Source: Zoogloeaceae bacterium (GTDB lineage Bacteria > Pseudomonadota > Gammaproteobacteria > Burkholderiales > Rhodocyclaceae). From it: 41,486 nt of DNA. This document shows positions 25,702 to 34,034 of the stretch, in pieces (the first letter of the stretch is position 1; each line of letters starts with the position of its first letter). The notes under the pieces were generated by a model that had not been told where the DNA came from, made no database searches, and saw only the letters and a program-made list of their open reading frames with translations. The stretch spans positions 1 through 41,486 of the forward strand of contig JAITMP010000026.1 in assembly GCA_031277315.1 (NCBI GenBank). Reading direction: 5' to 3'. A program made the position numbers and the translations under genes.

Positions 25702-25992
25702 TCAGGTGTCGTCAGCTTTCGGCAAGCATTGCCCGACTCCCAGCAGCGCTTCGACGTGCGATAGCGTCGCTTCGTCATGGACGACGTTGCGCAGCCATTC
25801 ATGCAGAGGCATGCTGCCCCAGCGCGCTGCCTGATCGGCCAAATAGGCGACCGGGCTGTGTGGTTCGCTGTGGCGGAAAAAGGCGGCGATTTCCTGAAGC
25901 TGGCGAATGGCCTGTTCTCTGGATGCGGGGACTGGCGATGAAGGATTGGCTGGCCGCGCGGGTGGAACAGCGGGCGCGGGCTCCGGGGAGGT
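25702..25992 (-). pseudogene. C-terminal fragment of TssA (type VI secretion)
   Basis: On the minus strand the frame between the stop at 25995-25993 and the TGA at 25704-25702 reads REQAIRQLQEIAAFFRHSEP, then HSPVAYLADQAARWGSMPLH, then EWLRNVVHDEATLSHVEALLG. This is the conserved C-terminal block of TssA/ImpA-like baseplate proteins. There is no start codon and the large N-terminal part is missing. No other type VI secretion gene is in the window, so this is an isolated relic. Confidence 0.7.
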
Positions 25993-26460
25993 TCAATTTG
26001 GCGCTGCCGAACAAACTGCTAATAATCCTTTGAATACCGTTCGTGCCCAGAGCGTGTGATGTTTGATGCCAGCGTTAAATAAACCAGACTTTATTAGTAT
26101 GCTAATTTTAGGTACGCTGCTTCTTGAGCAAGTTTTGCCATTATTTAAATATAAAATATATTTCTGTAAAATATATTCTTATTAAGGACTGAAACGGTAA
26201 TTTTCTTTTCGATTTTGTATTTTGATCGATCATATAGTCTATGATTATTATCAAAGAATGATATTGGTTGATTTTTACAATTATTTGATTATAAACAGAA
26301 ATATTAATAACTTGAAATCAGGCATGGAATTTGTATCTGGAGTTGGAAAATATGTTTGCTGGCGGGGTGCAATTGGAGGGGCTGCCGGCATACAGTACGC
26401 CGCTTGAATGAGGGTCTCCGGCGCGGCTGGGGGCGAAGAATCGGGCTAACGAGAAAAGGG
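25993..26460. other. AT-rich upstream region of the Hyb operon
   Basis: About 26080-26345 is strikingly AT-rich against the GC-rich surroundings. It contains a direct repeat TAAAATATATT (26152 and 26167), the palindrome TGATCGATCA (26223-26232), and a promoter candidate described separately. A 61-codon frame at 26222-26407 has no family resemblance and is not called a gene. The stretch probably serves as a bendable control region, or is an acquired fragment. Confidence 0.5.
26268..26295 (+). promoter_or_regulatory. Candidate promoter of the Hyb operon
   Basis: TTGATT (26268-26273), a 16-bp spacer and TATAAA (26290-26295), inside the AT-rich region. The leader to hybO would be about 160 nt. 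AT-rich sequence produces chance matches, so the call is tentative. Confidence 0.4.
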
Positions 26461-27609
26461 ATGGAGGACATGAGCGAAATCCGTATTGAAGAAGCAACAC
26501 GCGCTGCGGCCACGGTAGCCAGTCGGCTTGGCATCAACCGGCGCGAATTCCTGCAATTCTGCGCGGCGACGGCGACCACGCTGGGCTTGCCGGCCGGCGC
26601 CGAAGCGGCCATCGCCGAGGCGGTGGAGAAGGCCAAGCGGCCGTCGGTGATCTGGTTGCATTTCCAGGAGTGCACCGGCTGCACGGAATCCTTGCTGCGC
26701 GCCGAGCACCCGACGCTGGACAAGCTGATCCTCGACGTGATTTCGCTCGACTACCACGAGACTTTGATGGCCGCCGCCGGCCATCAGGCGGAGGCGGCGC
26801 GCAAGGCCGCGATGGCGGCGAACAAGGGCAAGTACATCCTGGTTGTCGAAGGCGCCATTCCTGTCGCGCAGAACGGCATTTACTGCAAGGTCGGCGGCCA
26901 GACGGCGGTCGACATGCTGAAGGAGTGCGCCGCCGATGCGGCAGCGGTGATCGCCATCGGTTCCTGCTCGTCCTGGGGCGGCATGCCTTCCACCGATCCC
27001 AACCCGACCGGCTCTTCCAGCGCCGCCGACATCCTCGGCAAGACGGTGGTGACGATTCCCGGCTGCCCGCCCAACCCCTACAACTTCCTCGCCACGGCGG
27101 TGCACTTCCTCACTTTCGGCAAGCTGCCGGAGGTTGATGAACTGGGCCGGCCGAAATTCGCTTATGGCCGCATCATTCACGAGCATTGCGAGCGCCGCGC
27201 CCACTTCGATGCCGGGCGCTTCGCCCACGAGTTCGGCGACGAGGGCCACCGCATGGGCTACTGCCTCTACAAGCTCGGCTGCAAGGGGCCGGAGACGCAT
27301 GCCAACTGTTCGACCATCGGTTTCGGCGACATCGGCGAGGCAAGCTGGCCGGTGGCGTGCGGCCACCCCTGCATCGGCTGCACCGAAAAAGGCGTCGGCT
27401 TCATCAAGCCGATCCACGCGACAGCGCAATTGAAGGGCATGAGTCCGCCCGCTTCGTATCCGGGCGTCGTCGAGCAGCAGGGCAAGACCAGCTTCGCCTC
27501 GGCGGCGGCGCTGGCGGCCATTGCCGGCGCCGCTGCCGGCGCGGCGGCGATGCTGGCGAAGAATCTCGGCAAGCAGGACGAAGCCCAAGCGCAGCAGAAA
27601 GGCGAGTAA
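26461..27609 (+). CDS. hybO: [NiFe]-hydrogenase small subunit, Hyb type
   Basis: 382 residues, the electron-transfer subunit of a group 1c-like membrane-bound uptake hydrogenase, exported folded with HybC by the Tat system. Twin-arginine motif NRREFLQFCAATATTLG at 26-42. Proximal cluster motif ECTGCTES (70-77) has Gly, not the extra Cys of O2-tolerant enzymes. Further cluster ligands: GSCSSWGG, PGCPPNPYN, HEHCERRAHF, GYCLYKLGCKGP, HANC and ACGHPCIGCTEKG. A C-terminal Ala-rich helix (SAAALAAIAGAAAGAAAML) anchors it in the membrane. The start at 26461 or 26470 cannot be separated; GGAGG lies just before the second. Confidence 0.93.
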   Translation: MEDMSEIRIEEATRAAATVASRLGINRREFLQFCAATATTLGLPAGAEAAIAEAVEKAKRPSVIWLHFQECTGCTESLLRAEHPTLDKLILDVISLDYHETLMAAAGHQAEAARKAAMAANKGKYILVVEGAIPVAQNGIYCKVGGQTAVDMLKECAADAAAVIAIGSCSSWGGMPSTDPNPTGSSSAADILGKTVVTIPGCPPNPYNFLATAVHFLTFGKLPEVDELGRPKFAYGRIIHEHCERRAHFDAGRFAHEFGDEGHRMGYCLYKLGCKGPETHANCSTIGFGDIGEASWPVACGHPCIGCTEKGVGFIKPIHATAQLKGMSPPASYPGVVEQQGKTSFASAAALAAIAGAAAGAAAMLAKNLGKQDEAQAQQKGE

Positions 27610-27611
27610 CC

Positions 27612-28589
27612 ATGGACCGGCGCACTTTTTTCAAATCGTCGCTCGCCGGCGGCGCCGCGTTGGCTGTCGGCGCGGCAAGCTGTCCGGCGCAGGCGCGCGG
27701 CACGAATACGCTGCCGCCCGAGGCGCTCGGGCTGCTCTTCGATTCCACTCTCTGCGTCGGCTGCAAAGCCTGCGTGGCGGCCTGCAAGGAAGTCAACGGC
27801 ATGCCGGTGGAAAATTTCACCAAGGATGCGTACTGGGATACGCCGCTCGACTTGTCCGGCAAGACGCTCAACGTCATCAAGGTCTACCGAGATGGCGACA
27901 TGGCGGCGAAAGACCGCGAGGAAAACGGCTTCGCCTTCATCAAGAAGTCGTGCATGCACTGCGTCGATCCTTCCTGCGTTTCGGCCTGTCCGGTTTCGGC
28001 CATGCGGAAGGATGCGAAGACCGGCATCGTCACTTACGACAAGGATGCCTGCATCGGCTGCCGTTACTGCGTTGCCGCCTGTCCTTTCGGCGTGCCGCGC
28101 TTCACTTACGATTCGGCGACGCCGCAGATCAGCAAATGCCAGCTTTGCGTGCATCGCCACAAGGACGGCAAGTACGCGGCCTGCGCTGAAGTCTGTCCGA
28201 CCGGGGCCACGCTGTACGGCACGGTGGCCGATATCCGCAAGGAAATCGCGCGCCGCCGGGCGCTCAAGCCGGGCGAGCAGACCTCCTTCCCGCGCGGCAA
28301 GCTGGGCGGGAAGGATCAAAGCTATCCCGGCGTGGCGGCGAAGTACATCGACCACGTCTACGGCGAGACGGAGTTCGGCGGCACGCAGATGATGATGCTG
28401 TCCGGCGTGTCGTTCCAGAAACTCGGCTACTCGAACCTACCGCCGAATTCTGATGCCGCGTCATCCGAGACTTTGCAGCACACGCTCTACGGCGGATTGA
28501 TCGCGCCGATCGTCGTTCTGGGGGCGCTGACTTTCATCGCCAAGCGCAACGTCAAACCCGATAATGAGGAAGGAGGCAACCATGGCTGA
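27612..28589 (+). CDS. hybA: Hydrogenase iron-sulfur protein HybA
   Basis: 325 residues (E. coli HybA 328). Twin-arginine start MDRRTFFKSSLAGGAAL. Four ferredoxin-like cluster motifs: CVGCKACVAACKEVN, CMHCVDPSCVSACPVSA, CIGCRYCVAACPFGVP and CQLCVHRHKDGKYAACAEVC. It carries electrons between HybO and the quinone-reactive membrane protein HybB. A hydrophobic segment near the C-terminus (LIAPIVVLGALTFIA) gives membrane attachment. It starts 2 nt after hybO and overlaps hybB by 8 bp. Confidence 0.93.
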   Translation: MDRRTFFKSSLAGGAALAVGAASCPAQARGTNTLPPEALGLLFDSTLCVGCKACVAACKEVNGMPVENFTKDAYWDTPLDLSGKTLNVIKVYRDGDMAAKDREENGFAFIKKSCMHCVDPSCVSACPVSAMRKDAKTGIVTYDKDACIGCRYCVAACPFGVPRFTYDSATPQISKCQLCVHRHKDGKYAACAEVCPTGATLYGTVADIRKEIARRRALKPGEQTSFPRGKLGGKDQSYPGVAAKYIDHVYGETEFGGTQMMMLSGVSFQKLGYSNLPPNSDAASSETLQHTLYGGLIAPIVVLGALTFIAKRNVKPDNEEGGNHG

Positions 28590-29739
28590 TTACGCGCATG
28601 CACCGCGTCCGCTCGGCGGCAGCCTGGTCACGCCCGTTACGCTGCTGCTCGGCGTGCTGGCGGCGATTGCCGGCGTCATTCTGCTCTACCGTTTCATCTA
28701 CGGCCTGGGCGCGGTGACGAACCTGAGCGACGGCTATCCCTGGGGCATCTGGATCGCTTACGACGTGGTGGTCGGCTCGGCCTTGGCCTGCGGCGGCTAT
28801 TCCATGGCGCTGCTGGTCTATATCTTCAACAAGGGGGAATATCACCCGCTGGTGCGGCCGGCCCTGCTGGCGAGCCTGTTCGGTTACACCCTGGCCGGCG
28901 CGTCGGTGATTTTCGATCTCGGTCGCTGGTGGAATGTCTGGCACATTTTCTGGCCCGGCTACGCGCAGGTGAATTCGGTGATGTTTGAAGTCGCGGTGTG
29001 CATCTCGATTTACATCCTCGTGATGTGGATCGAGTTCTCGCCCGCCTTCCTGGAGAAGTTCGGCATGCGCAACGCCCAGCGCAAGCTCGGCAAGGTGCTG
29101 TTCTTCTTCATCGCCCTTGGCGTTCTGCTGCCCTCGATGCACCAGTCCTCGCTCGGCTCGCTGCTGGTGATTTTCGGCCAGCAGATTCATCCGCTCTGGC
29201 GCTCGGGCTGGCTGCTGCCGGTGCTCTACCTGACGACGGCCATTCTGCTCGGCTTCGCCGTGGTGGTGTTCGAGGCGACGCTGTCCTCGATCGGCTTCCG
29301 CCGGCCGCTGGAGACGAAGGTGCTGGCGCCGCTGTCGAAGATCATGTACGGCCTGCTCGTCGTCTACCTCGTGATACGGGTGCTTGATCTCGTCTTCCGT
29401 GGCGCGCTCGGCGCAGCCTTTACCGCCAGTTGGGAGGCGTTCTGGTTCTGGGTCGAGATGGCCTGCTTCGTCGCGCCGCTGGCACTGATGTCGTCGGCGC
29501 GGGCGCGCAACAGCGCCGCCAAACTGTTCATCGCAGCGTTGCTGCTGATGCTGGGCGGCTTCATGCTGCGCATCAACGGCTTCCTCGTCGGTTACATGAC
29601 GGGGGAGGGCTGGCATTACTTCCCGTCGCTGCCCGAACTCATGGTCACCATCGGCCTGATCGCCTTTGAAATACTGGCTTACATCGTTATCGTCAAAAAA
29701 TTCCCCGTGCTGCCTGCCGTGCAGCCGGCCACGCGCTAA
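28582..29739 (+). CDS. hybB: Hydrogenase membrane subunit HybB (NrfD family)
   Basis: 385 residues, about ten transmembrane helices. ATG at 28582 behind AGGAGG. It belongs to the NrfD/PsrC-like integral membrane proteins that exchange electrons with the quinone pool without haem; LSDGYPWGIWIAYDVVVGSA and SPAFLEKFGMRNAQRKLGK are typical. With HybA it links H2 oxidation to menaquinone/ubiquinone, and in E. coli can work in reverse using the proton gradient. Confidence 0.93.
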   Translation: MADYAHAPRPLGGSLVTPVTLLLGVLAAIAGVILLYRFIYGLGAVTNLSDGYPWGIWIAYDVVVGSALACGGYSMALLVYIFNKGEYHPLVRPALLASLFGYTLAGASVIFDLGRWWNVWHIFWPGYAQVNSVMFEVAVCISIYILVMWIEFSPAFLEKFGMRNAQRKLGKVLFFFIALGVLLPSMHQSSLGSLLVIFGQQIHPLWRSGWLLPVLYLTTAILLGFAVVVFEATLSSIGFRRPLETKVLAPLSKIMYGLLVVYLVIRVLDLVFRGALGAAFTASWEAFWFWVEMACFVAPLALMSSARARNSAAKLFIAALLLMLGGFMLRINGFLVGYMTGEGWHYFPSLPELMVTIGLIAFEILAYIVIVKKFPVLPAVQPATR

Positions 29740-29753
29740 AGGAGAGTTGAGAA

Positions 29754-31454
29754 ATGGGACAACGCATCACGATTGATCCAATCACCCGCATCGAAGGCCA
29801 CCTGCGCATCGACTGCGAAGTCGATGGCGGCAAGGTCAAGAAGGCCTGGTCCTCGGGCCAGATGTGGCGCGGCGTCGAGTTGATCCTGCTCGGCCGCGAT
29901 CCGCGCGACGCCTGGGCCATCACTCAACGCATCTGCGGCGTGTGCACGACAGTGCATGCCATCTGCTCGGTGCGGGCGGTGGAGAACGCCTTGCAGATGG
30001 AAGTGCCGCTCAACGCACAGTACATCCGCAACATGATCATCATGGCGCACGCGATGCATGACCACATCGTGCATTTCTACCATCTCTCCGCGCTCGACTG
30101 GGTGGATGTCGTCTCGGCGCTGAAGGCCGACCCGGATGCCGCTTCGCGTCTGGGGGAAAGCCTGTCGTCCTGGCGCGGCAACAGCAAGGCCGAGATGCGC
30201 GCCGTCAAGGAACGGCTGAAAGGCTTCGTCAATGGCGGCCAGCTTGGCATTTTCAGCAACGGTTATTGGGGTCACCCGGCCTACAAGCTGCCGCCGGAGG
30301 TGAACCTGCTCGCCGTGGCGCATTACCTGCAAGCGCTCGACGTGCAGCGCAAGGCCAATAAGATCGTCGCCATCCTCGGCTCGAAAACGCCGCACATCCA
30401 GAACGTGGCGGTCGGCGGCGTTTCCAACGCGCTTTCCACCGACAGCTATTCCGCCCTTGGCATTGAGCGCCTGCTTGCCATCAAGAGCCACATCGACGAG
30501 CTGACCGATTTCATCAAGAACGTCTATCTTGTCGACGTCGCCGCAGTGGGGGCTTTCTACGCCGACTGGACGAAATACGGCGCCGGCGTCACCGATTACC
30601 TGTCCGTGCCGGACATCCCGCTCGATACCAAGGGCACCCAGTTCGCGCTGCCCGGCGGCTACATCGCCAACAAGGATCTCGGCGCGTTCAAGCCCATCAC
30701 GACTTTCAACGACGATTACTGGGTGAAGGGCGTCGAGGAAACCACCAAGCATTCTTGGTACGAAGGCGCCAAGGTTCTGCATCCCTACCAGGGCGAAACC
30801 AAGCCGCAGTACACCGACTTCAACGAAGACGGCAAATATTCCTGGATGAAGTCGCCGACTTTCTATGGCCGCCCGGCCCAGGTCGGCCCGCTGGCGCGCG
30901 TGTTGTGCATGCTGGCCGCCGACTACGCGCCGGCGAAGAAATACGCCACCCTCGCGCTTGATACGGTTTCGGCCATCGCCAAGACCAAGGTCGGGCTGGA
31001 AGCCATGCACTCCACCATCGGCCGCCATGCCGGACGCGCCATCTCCTGCGCGGTGCAGACCGAGGTGCTGGCCGGTCAATGGACGGCGCTGATGGAGAAC
31101 ATCGGCAAGGGCGACTTCACCACCTACAACAAGCCGGTCTTTCCGAAAGGCGAGATCATGGGGCAGGGCTACCATGAGGCGTCGCGCGGCGTGCTCTCGC
31201 ACTGGGTCGTCATCGAAGACGGCAAGATCAAGAACTACCAGTGCGTGGTGCCGTCGACCTGGAACGCCTGCCCGAGGAACGAGAAGGACGCGCCGGGGCC
31301 GTATGAAGCATCGATCGCCGACAACCCGATCGCCGATCCCGAGCGGCCGCTGGAGGTGTTGCGCACGGTGCACTCGTTCGATCCGTGCATCGCCTGCGCC
31401 ATCCACGTCACCGATACGGAAAACGGCAGCGCCATCACGGTGAAGGCAAAGTAA
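29754..31454 (+). CDS. hybC: [NiFe]-hydrogenase large subunit, Hyb type
   Basis: 566 residues, the catalytic subunit. Ni-Fe ligands are in RICGVC (Cys61, Cys64) and DPCIACAIH (Cys545, Cys548, His551). The 15-residue tail after His551 (VTDTENGSAITVKAK) is the peptide removed by the HybD protease after nickel insertion. DPITRIEGHLRI near the start and GRHAGRAISCAVQTE are further family marks. It has no signal peptide and is exported with HybO. GGAGAG lies upstream of the ATG; the gene ends before two hairpins that separate it from hybD. Confidence 0.96.
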   Translation: MGQRITIDPITRIEGHLRIDCEVDGGKVKKAWSSGQMWRGVELILLGRDPRDAWAITQRICGVCTTVHAICSVRAVENALQMEVPLNAQYIRNMIIMAHAMHDHIVHFYHLSALDWVDVVSALKADPDAASRLGESLSSWRGNSKAEMRAVKERLKGFVNGGQLGIFSNGYWGHPAYKLPPEVNLLAVAHYLQALDVQRKANKIVAILGSKTPHIQNVAVGGVSNALSTDSYSALGIERLLAIKSHIDELTDFIKNVYLVDVAAVGAFYADWTKYGAGVTDYLSVPDIPLDTKGTQFALPGGYIANKDLGAFKPITTFNDDYWVKGVEETTKHSWYEGAKVLHPYQGETKPQYTDFNEDGKYSWMKSPTFYGRPAQVGPLARVLCMLAADYAPAKKYATLALDTVSAIAKTKVGLEAMHSTIGRHAGRAISCAVQTEVLAGQWTALMENIGKGDFTTYNKPVFPKGEIMGQGYHEASRGVLSHWVVIEDGKIKNYQCVVPSTWNACPRNEKDAPGPYEASIADNPIADPERPLEVLRTVHSFDPCIACAIHVTDTENGSAITVKAK

Positions 31455-31475
31455 GGTTAGCGAGGAGAGCCGGTA

Positions 31476-31530
31476 AGTCCGCTGCGCGGACTGTTACACT
31501 TAGGGCGGACGCAAGTCCGCCTCATTTTTC
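31476..31530 (+). promoter_or_regulatory. Twin hairpins between hybC and hybD
   Basis: AGTCCGC-TGC-GCGGACT (31476-31492) and GGCGGAC-GCAA-GTCCGCC (31504-31521) are two perfect 7-bp stems with related arms. The second is followed by TCATTTTTC and resembles a weak terminator, which would lower expression of hybD-hypC-hybE relative to the structural genes. Confidence 0.6.
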
Positions 31531-31539
31531 GGAGCGCGC

Positions 31540-32034
31540 GTGAAAGCCATCATCCTCGGCATCGGCAACACCATCCTCTCGGACGAGGGCGTCGGCGTGC
31601 ATGCCGCCGAAGCCCTGCGCGCCGCCTATACGCTGCCGCCGGGCGTGGAAATCATTGATGGCGGCACCGCCGGAATGGAGCTGCTCGACGTGCTGTTCGG
31701 CGTCGACCTGCTGCTGGTGCTCGACGCCGTGAAGGCGAAGCGCGCGCCGGGAACGGTGATACTGCTCACCGGCAAGGAAGTGCCGGTGTTCTTCCGCTCC
31801 AAGCTCTCGCCGCATCAAGTCAGCATTTGCGACGTGCTGGCGAGTCTCGAATTCGCCGGCAGCCCGCCGAAAGATCTGGTGTTGGTCGGCTGTGAGCCGG
31901 AAAGTCTTGAACTGGGCACCGAACTGACGCCGCTCGTTGCTGGCAAAGTGCCGGAGATGCTCGCCGCCGCCGTCGCCCAGCTTGCCGAGCGCGGCATCGT
32001 GTTGCAGCCGCGGCGGGCCGTGGCGGAGGTTTGA
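31540..32034 (+). CDS. hybD: Hydrogenase maturation protease HybD
   Basis: 164 residues from a GTG at 31540 with GGAGCG upstream. It is the nickel-sensing endopeptidase that trims the HybC tail after the last ligand His. The nickel-contact residues known for E. coli HybD (Glu16, Asp62, His93) correspond to Glu16 in IGNTILSDEGVGV, Asp62 in LLLVLDAVKA and His92 in LSPHQVSICDVL. Length equals the E. coli protein. Confidence 0.93.
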   Translation: MKAIILGIGNTILSDEGVGVHAAEALRAAYTLPPGVEIIDGGTAGMELLDVLFGVDLLLVLDAVKAKRAPGTVILLTGKEVPVFFRSKLSPHQVSICDVLASLEFAGSPPKDLVLVGCEPESLELGTELTPLVAGKVPEMLAAAVAQLAERGIVLQPRRAVAEV

Positions 32035-32035
32035 A

Positions 32036-32281
32036 ATGTGTCTGGCGATTCCTTCCTGCATTCTTGAAATCGACGGTTTGGTCGCGCTGGTCGACAGCGC
32101 CGGCGAGCAGCGCAAGGTCAGCCTCATGCTGATGCCCGAAGAAGTCGCCGTCGGCGACTACGTGCTGATCCAGAACGGCAACCTCGCCTACGAGAAGGTC
32201 GACGCCGAGCGCGCCCGCGAATCGCTGAAACTGATCGGGGAAATTTTCGCGCAAGGCGTCACCGATGTCCGCGCCTGGTAG
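32036..32281 (+). CDS. hypC: HypC/HybG hydrogenase assembly chaperone
   Basis: 81 residues starting MCLAIPSCILEID; Cys2 is the essential residue that binds the Fe(CN)2CO precursor with HypD and the large subunit. The short beta-barrel continues with VSLMLMPEEVAVGDYVLIQN. Its location next to hybD suggests a HybG-like paralogue dedicated to HybC. It begins 1 nt after hybD and overlaps the next gene by 17 bp. Confidence 0.93.
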   Translation: MCLAIPSCILEIDGLVALVDSAGEQRKVSLMLMPEEVAVGDYVLIQNGNLAYEKVDAERARESLKLIGEIFAQGVTDVRAW

Positions 32282-32819
32282 CGCCGACAGCGTGGATGGC
32301 GCGGATGGCGGCGGCGCACCGCGCATCCATTCTACCGATCCCGCGCCGCTGCTCGAAGCCGCCTTCCGCCGCATCGAAACCAACGACATGGCCGGTGTGC
32401 CGATGCTTAATCCGGCATTGCGCGTCGAGGCCATCGGCTTCGACCGCTGGCAGGGTCACTGGCTTGGTATCCTGATTACGCCCTGGTTCATGAATCTGGT
32501 GCTGGTTCCGGGCGAGGCCGCGTCCTGGAACAGCGTTGCGCCGGGCAAGCGCCGCTTTCTGCGTTTCCCTTCCGGCGATTTTGCCTTTCTCGGCAGCGAG
32601 GAACCTGAACTGGGCGAGTTTCAATGCTGCTCGCTGTTCTCGCCGATGACGCAGTTTTCCGATCAGGACGGCGCCCGCGAGGTCGGCCTCGCCGCCTTGG
32701 CTGCCCTGCGGCGCCCAGCCGAGACAACGGCTTCGCAAACACCCTCCGACCCGCAGCCCGCATCCGGGCGGCCAATGAGCAAACGCGAATTCCTCGGCGC
32801 CGTGTTCAGGCGCGGGTAG
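32265..32819 (+). CDS. hybE: Hydrogenase assembly chaperone HybE
   Basis: 184 residues. The HybE/HupJ-type core is recognisable by MLNPALRVEAIGF, HWLGILITPWFMNLVLVPGE, KRRFLRFPSGDFAFLG and FQCCSLFSPMTQFSDQDGAR. In E. coli HybE binds the HybO precursor and delays Tat export until HybC is mature. The N-terminus has about 20 extra residues rich in Gly, Ala, Asp, and the C-terminus ends SKREFLGAVFRRG. No rubredoxin part is fused. Last gene of the Hyb cluster. Confidence 0.88.
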   Translation: MSAPGSADSVDGADGGGAPRIHSTDPAPLLEAAFRRIETNDMAGVPMLNPALRVEAIGFDRWQGHWLGILITPWFMNLVLVPGEAASWNSVAPGKRRFLRFPSGDFAFLGSEEPELGEFQCCSLFSPMTQFSDQDGAREVGLAALAALRRPAETTASQTPSDPQPASGRPMSKREFLGAVFRRG

Positions 32820-32873
32820 TTATATCGTTTGGGTTATTTCATAGGTTGGGCTGAGCGACTAGAAATAGCAAAG

Positions 32874-33422
32874 ATGACAGCTCAAATCGACGATTTTTTC
32901 CGGTACCGGAAACGTAAATACGCCGTAGCCGGTATCAGCGAAGGCGAATTGTTCGACCCCGCCTGGTTGGGCCTGAGCCCGGTGGGTTCCTGTAGCGCCT
33001 GCTGGCGCGGCTATCAGGCGGTTTTTGCTATCTCCGGCTCTAGGCTTATGCTTGATACGCTCGATGTCGAGCTGCGCGAGCCGGATCAAGGCCCGCCGAT
33101 CAATGGCGTACAACCAGATGGATCTTGCAGAGCTTGGTTCAACAATCATTACAAAAGACTGAATTACCCCTTGCAATACACCGGCGGTTTGTTGCTGGCT
33201 GCTGGTTTCATCCGTGATCTGTATGAGCACATGGGCTTCCACCCTGCCTGGAAGTACGAGAAGGTGGTGGAACTGGTCTTTGACGATGGCATTCTCATTG
33301 ACGAGTCCGACCGTTCGGAACAAATCGCCGCAATCAGGCAGAAGGGCACAACATCGGAGCCAATGTCTGATGAAAATGGGATCGTCGCGTTCATTGAACG
33401 CGCCTTTGATCGCAGCTACTAA
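32874..33422 (+). CDS. Uncharacterised protein with a C-x-x-CWRGY motif
   Basis: 182 residues from the ATG at 32874 (MTAQIDDFFRYRKRKYAVAG). It has SCSACWRGYQAVFAISGSRL followed by LDVELREPDQG, a pattern resembling small cytoplasmic proteins with a C-T-A-L-W-R-G-Y-type motif and no known function. No signal peptide or membrane segment is seen. Its base composition is lower in GC than the neighbouring hyb genes, which suggests transfer. The ribosome-binding site is poor. Such proteins can be immunity partners, but nothing here shows that. Confidence 0.65.
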   Translation: MTAQIDDFFRYRKRKYAVAGISEGELFDPAWLGLSPVGSCSACWRGYQAVFAISGSRLMLDTLDVELREPDQGPPINGVQPDGSCRAWFNNHYKRLNYPLQYTGGLLLAAGFIRDLYEHMGFHPAWKYEKVVELVFDDGILIDESDRSEQIAAIRQKGTTSEPMSDENGIVAFIERAFDRSY

Positions 33423-33616
33423 ATGTGGCCTAACATGTGAGGCGAAAAAAGAGCAGCGTTCATCATTGCCGCCAACATCGGGCTTCCCCACGCTCTACTC
33501 AACTTAGCTGCCTGGCGGATGCGCGGGGCGGGCCATCCCGCGCCGCTGCAGTTTTCTTCAGCGCGGCGAACCGCAAGCGGCGGGGCGTGTGGCCCGGAGG
33601 GATTGAAACAAAAAGG

Positions 33617-33982
33617 TTATTCGTCAGCGGGCGCGAGCGTGCTTTCGACGCGCAGACGGCGCACGCGGCCATCCGGGAAAGGCCATTCGATGGTTTGGCC
33701 TTCGACCAGTCCGAGCAGGGCGGAGCCAACCGGCGCCAGCACTGATATCTTGCCGCTGGCCATATCCGCTTCGTCCGGGAAAACGAGTTCCACTTCGCGG
33801 CGTTCGCCCGAGCGCTCGTCCAGATAGGTGACGCGCGAATGCATCCTGACGACATTGCCCGGCATCCGTTCCGTTGGGACGACAGTGGCCCGGCTCAGTT
33901 CTTCCGCCAAGGCATGGCGGCTGGCCAGGGGGGCAAGCCGGGCGTAGTCCACCTCGGCGATCAGGAGTTCTTCGTTTCTCAT
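33617..33982 (-). CDS. rnk: Rnk-type nucleoside diphosphate kinase regulator
   Basis: 121 residues, GreA/GreB C-terminal-type fold. The start ATG at 33982 gives MRNEELLIAEVDYARLAPLA; a longer open frame upstream is a shadow of the lysR gene. VVRMHSRVTYLDERSGERRE, VELVFPDEADMASGKISVLA and GSALLGLVEGQTIEWPFPDG are diagnostic. Rnk binds RNA polymerase and affects nucleotide metabolism. The leader carries a terminator-like hairpin 20-50 bp upstream. Confidence 0.9.
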   Translation of the reverse strand: MRNEELLIAEVDYARLAPLASRHALAEELSRATVVPTERMPGNVVRMHSRVTYLDERSGERREVELVFPDEADMASGKISVLAPVGSALLGLVEGQTIEWPFPDGRVRRLRVESTLAPADE

Positions 33983-34000
33983 GGGATAAACCGCTATTCG

Positions 34001-34034
34001 GAAAAAGAAAAGCCCCGCCGCAAGCGGCGGGGGC
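34001..34034 (-). terminator. Terminator-like hairpin in the rnk leader
   Basis: GCCCCGCCGC (34012-34021) pairs with GCGGCGGGGGC (34024-34034, one bulged base). On the minus strand it is followed by TTTTCTTTTT. It lies upstream of rnk, where it could attenuate rnk or stop antisense transcription from lysR. Confidence 0.6.

Noticed and set aside
25428-26033. 201-codon plus-strand frame
   Set aside because: No family resemblance; it is antisense to the unknown anchored protein and the TssA fragment.
26330-26400. Sigma-54 promoter upstream of hybO
   Set aside because: The nearest GG/GC pairs have the wrong spacing (11 rather than 10) and poor consensus.
26222-26407. 61-codon frame in the AT-rich leader
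   Set aside because: Low-complexity AT-rich sequence with no recognisable protein and no ribosome-binding site.
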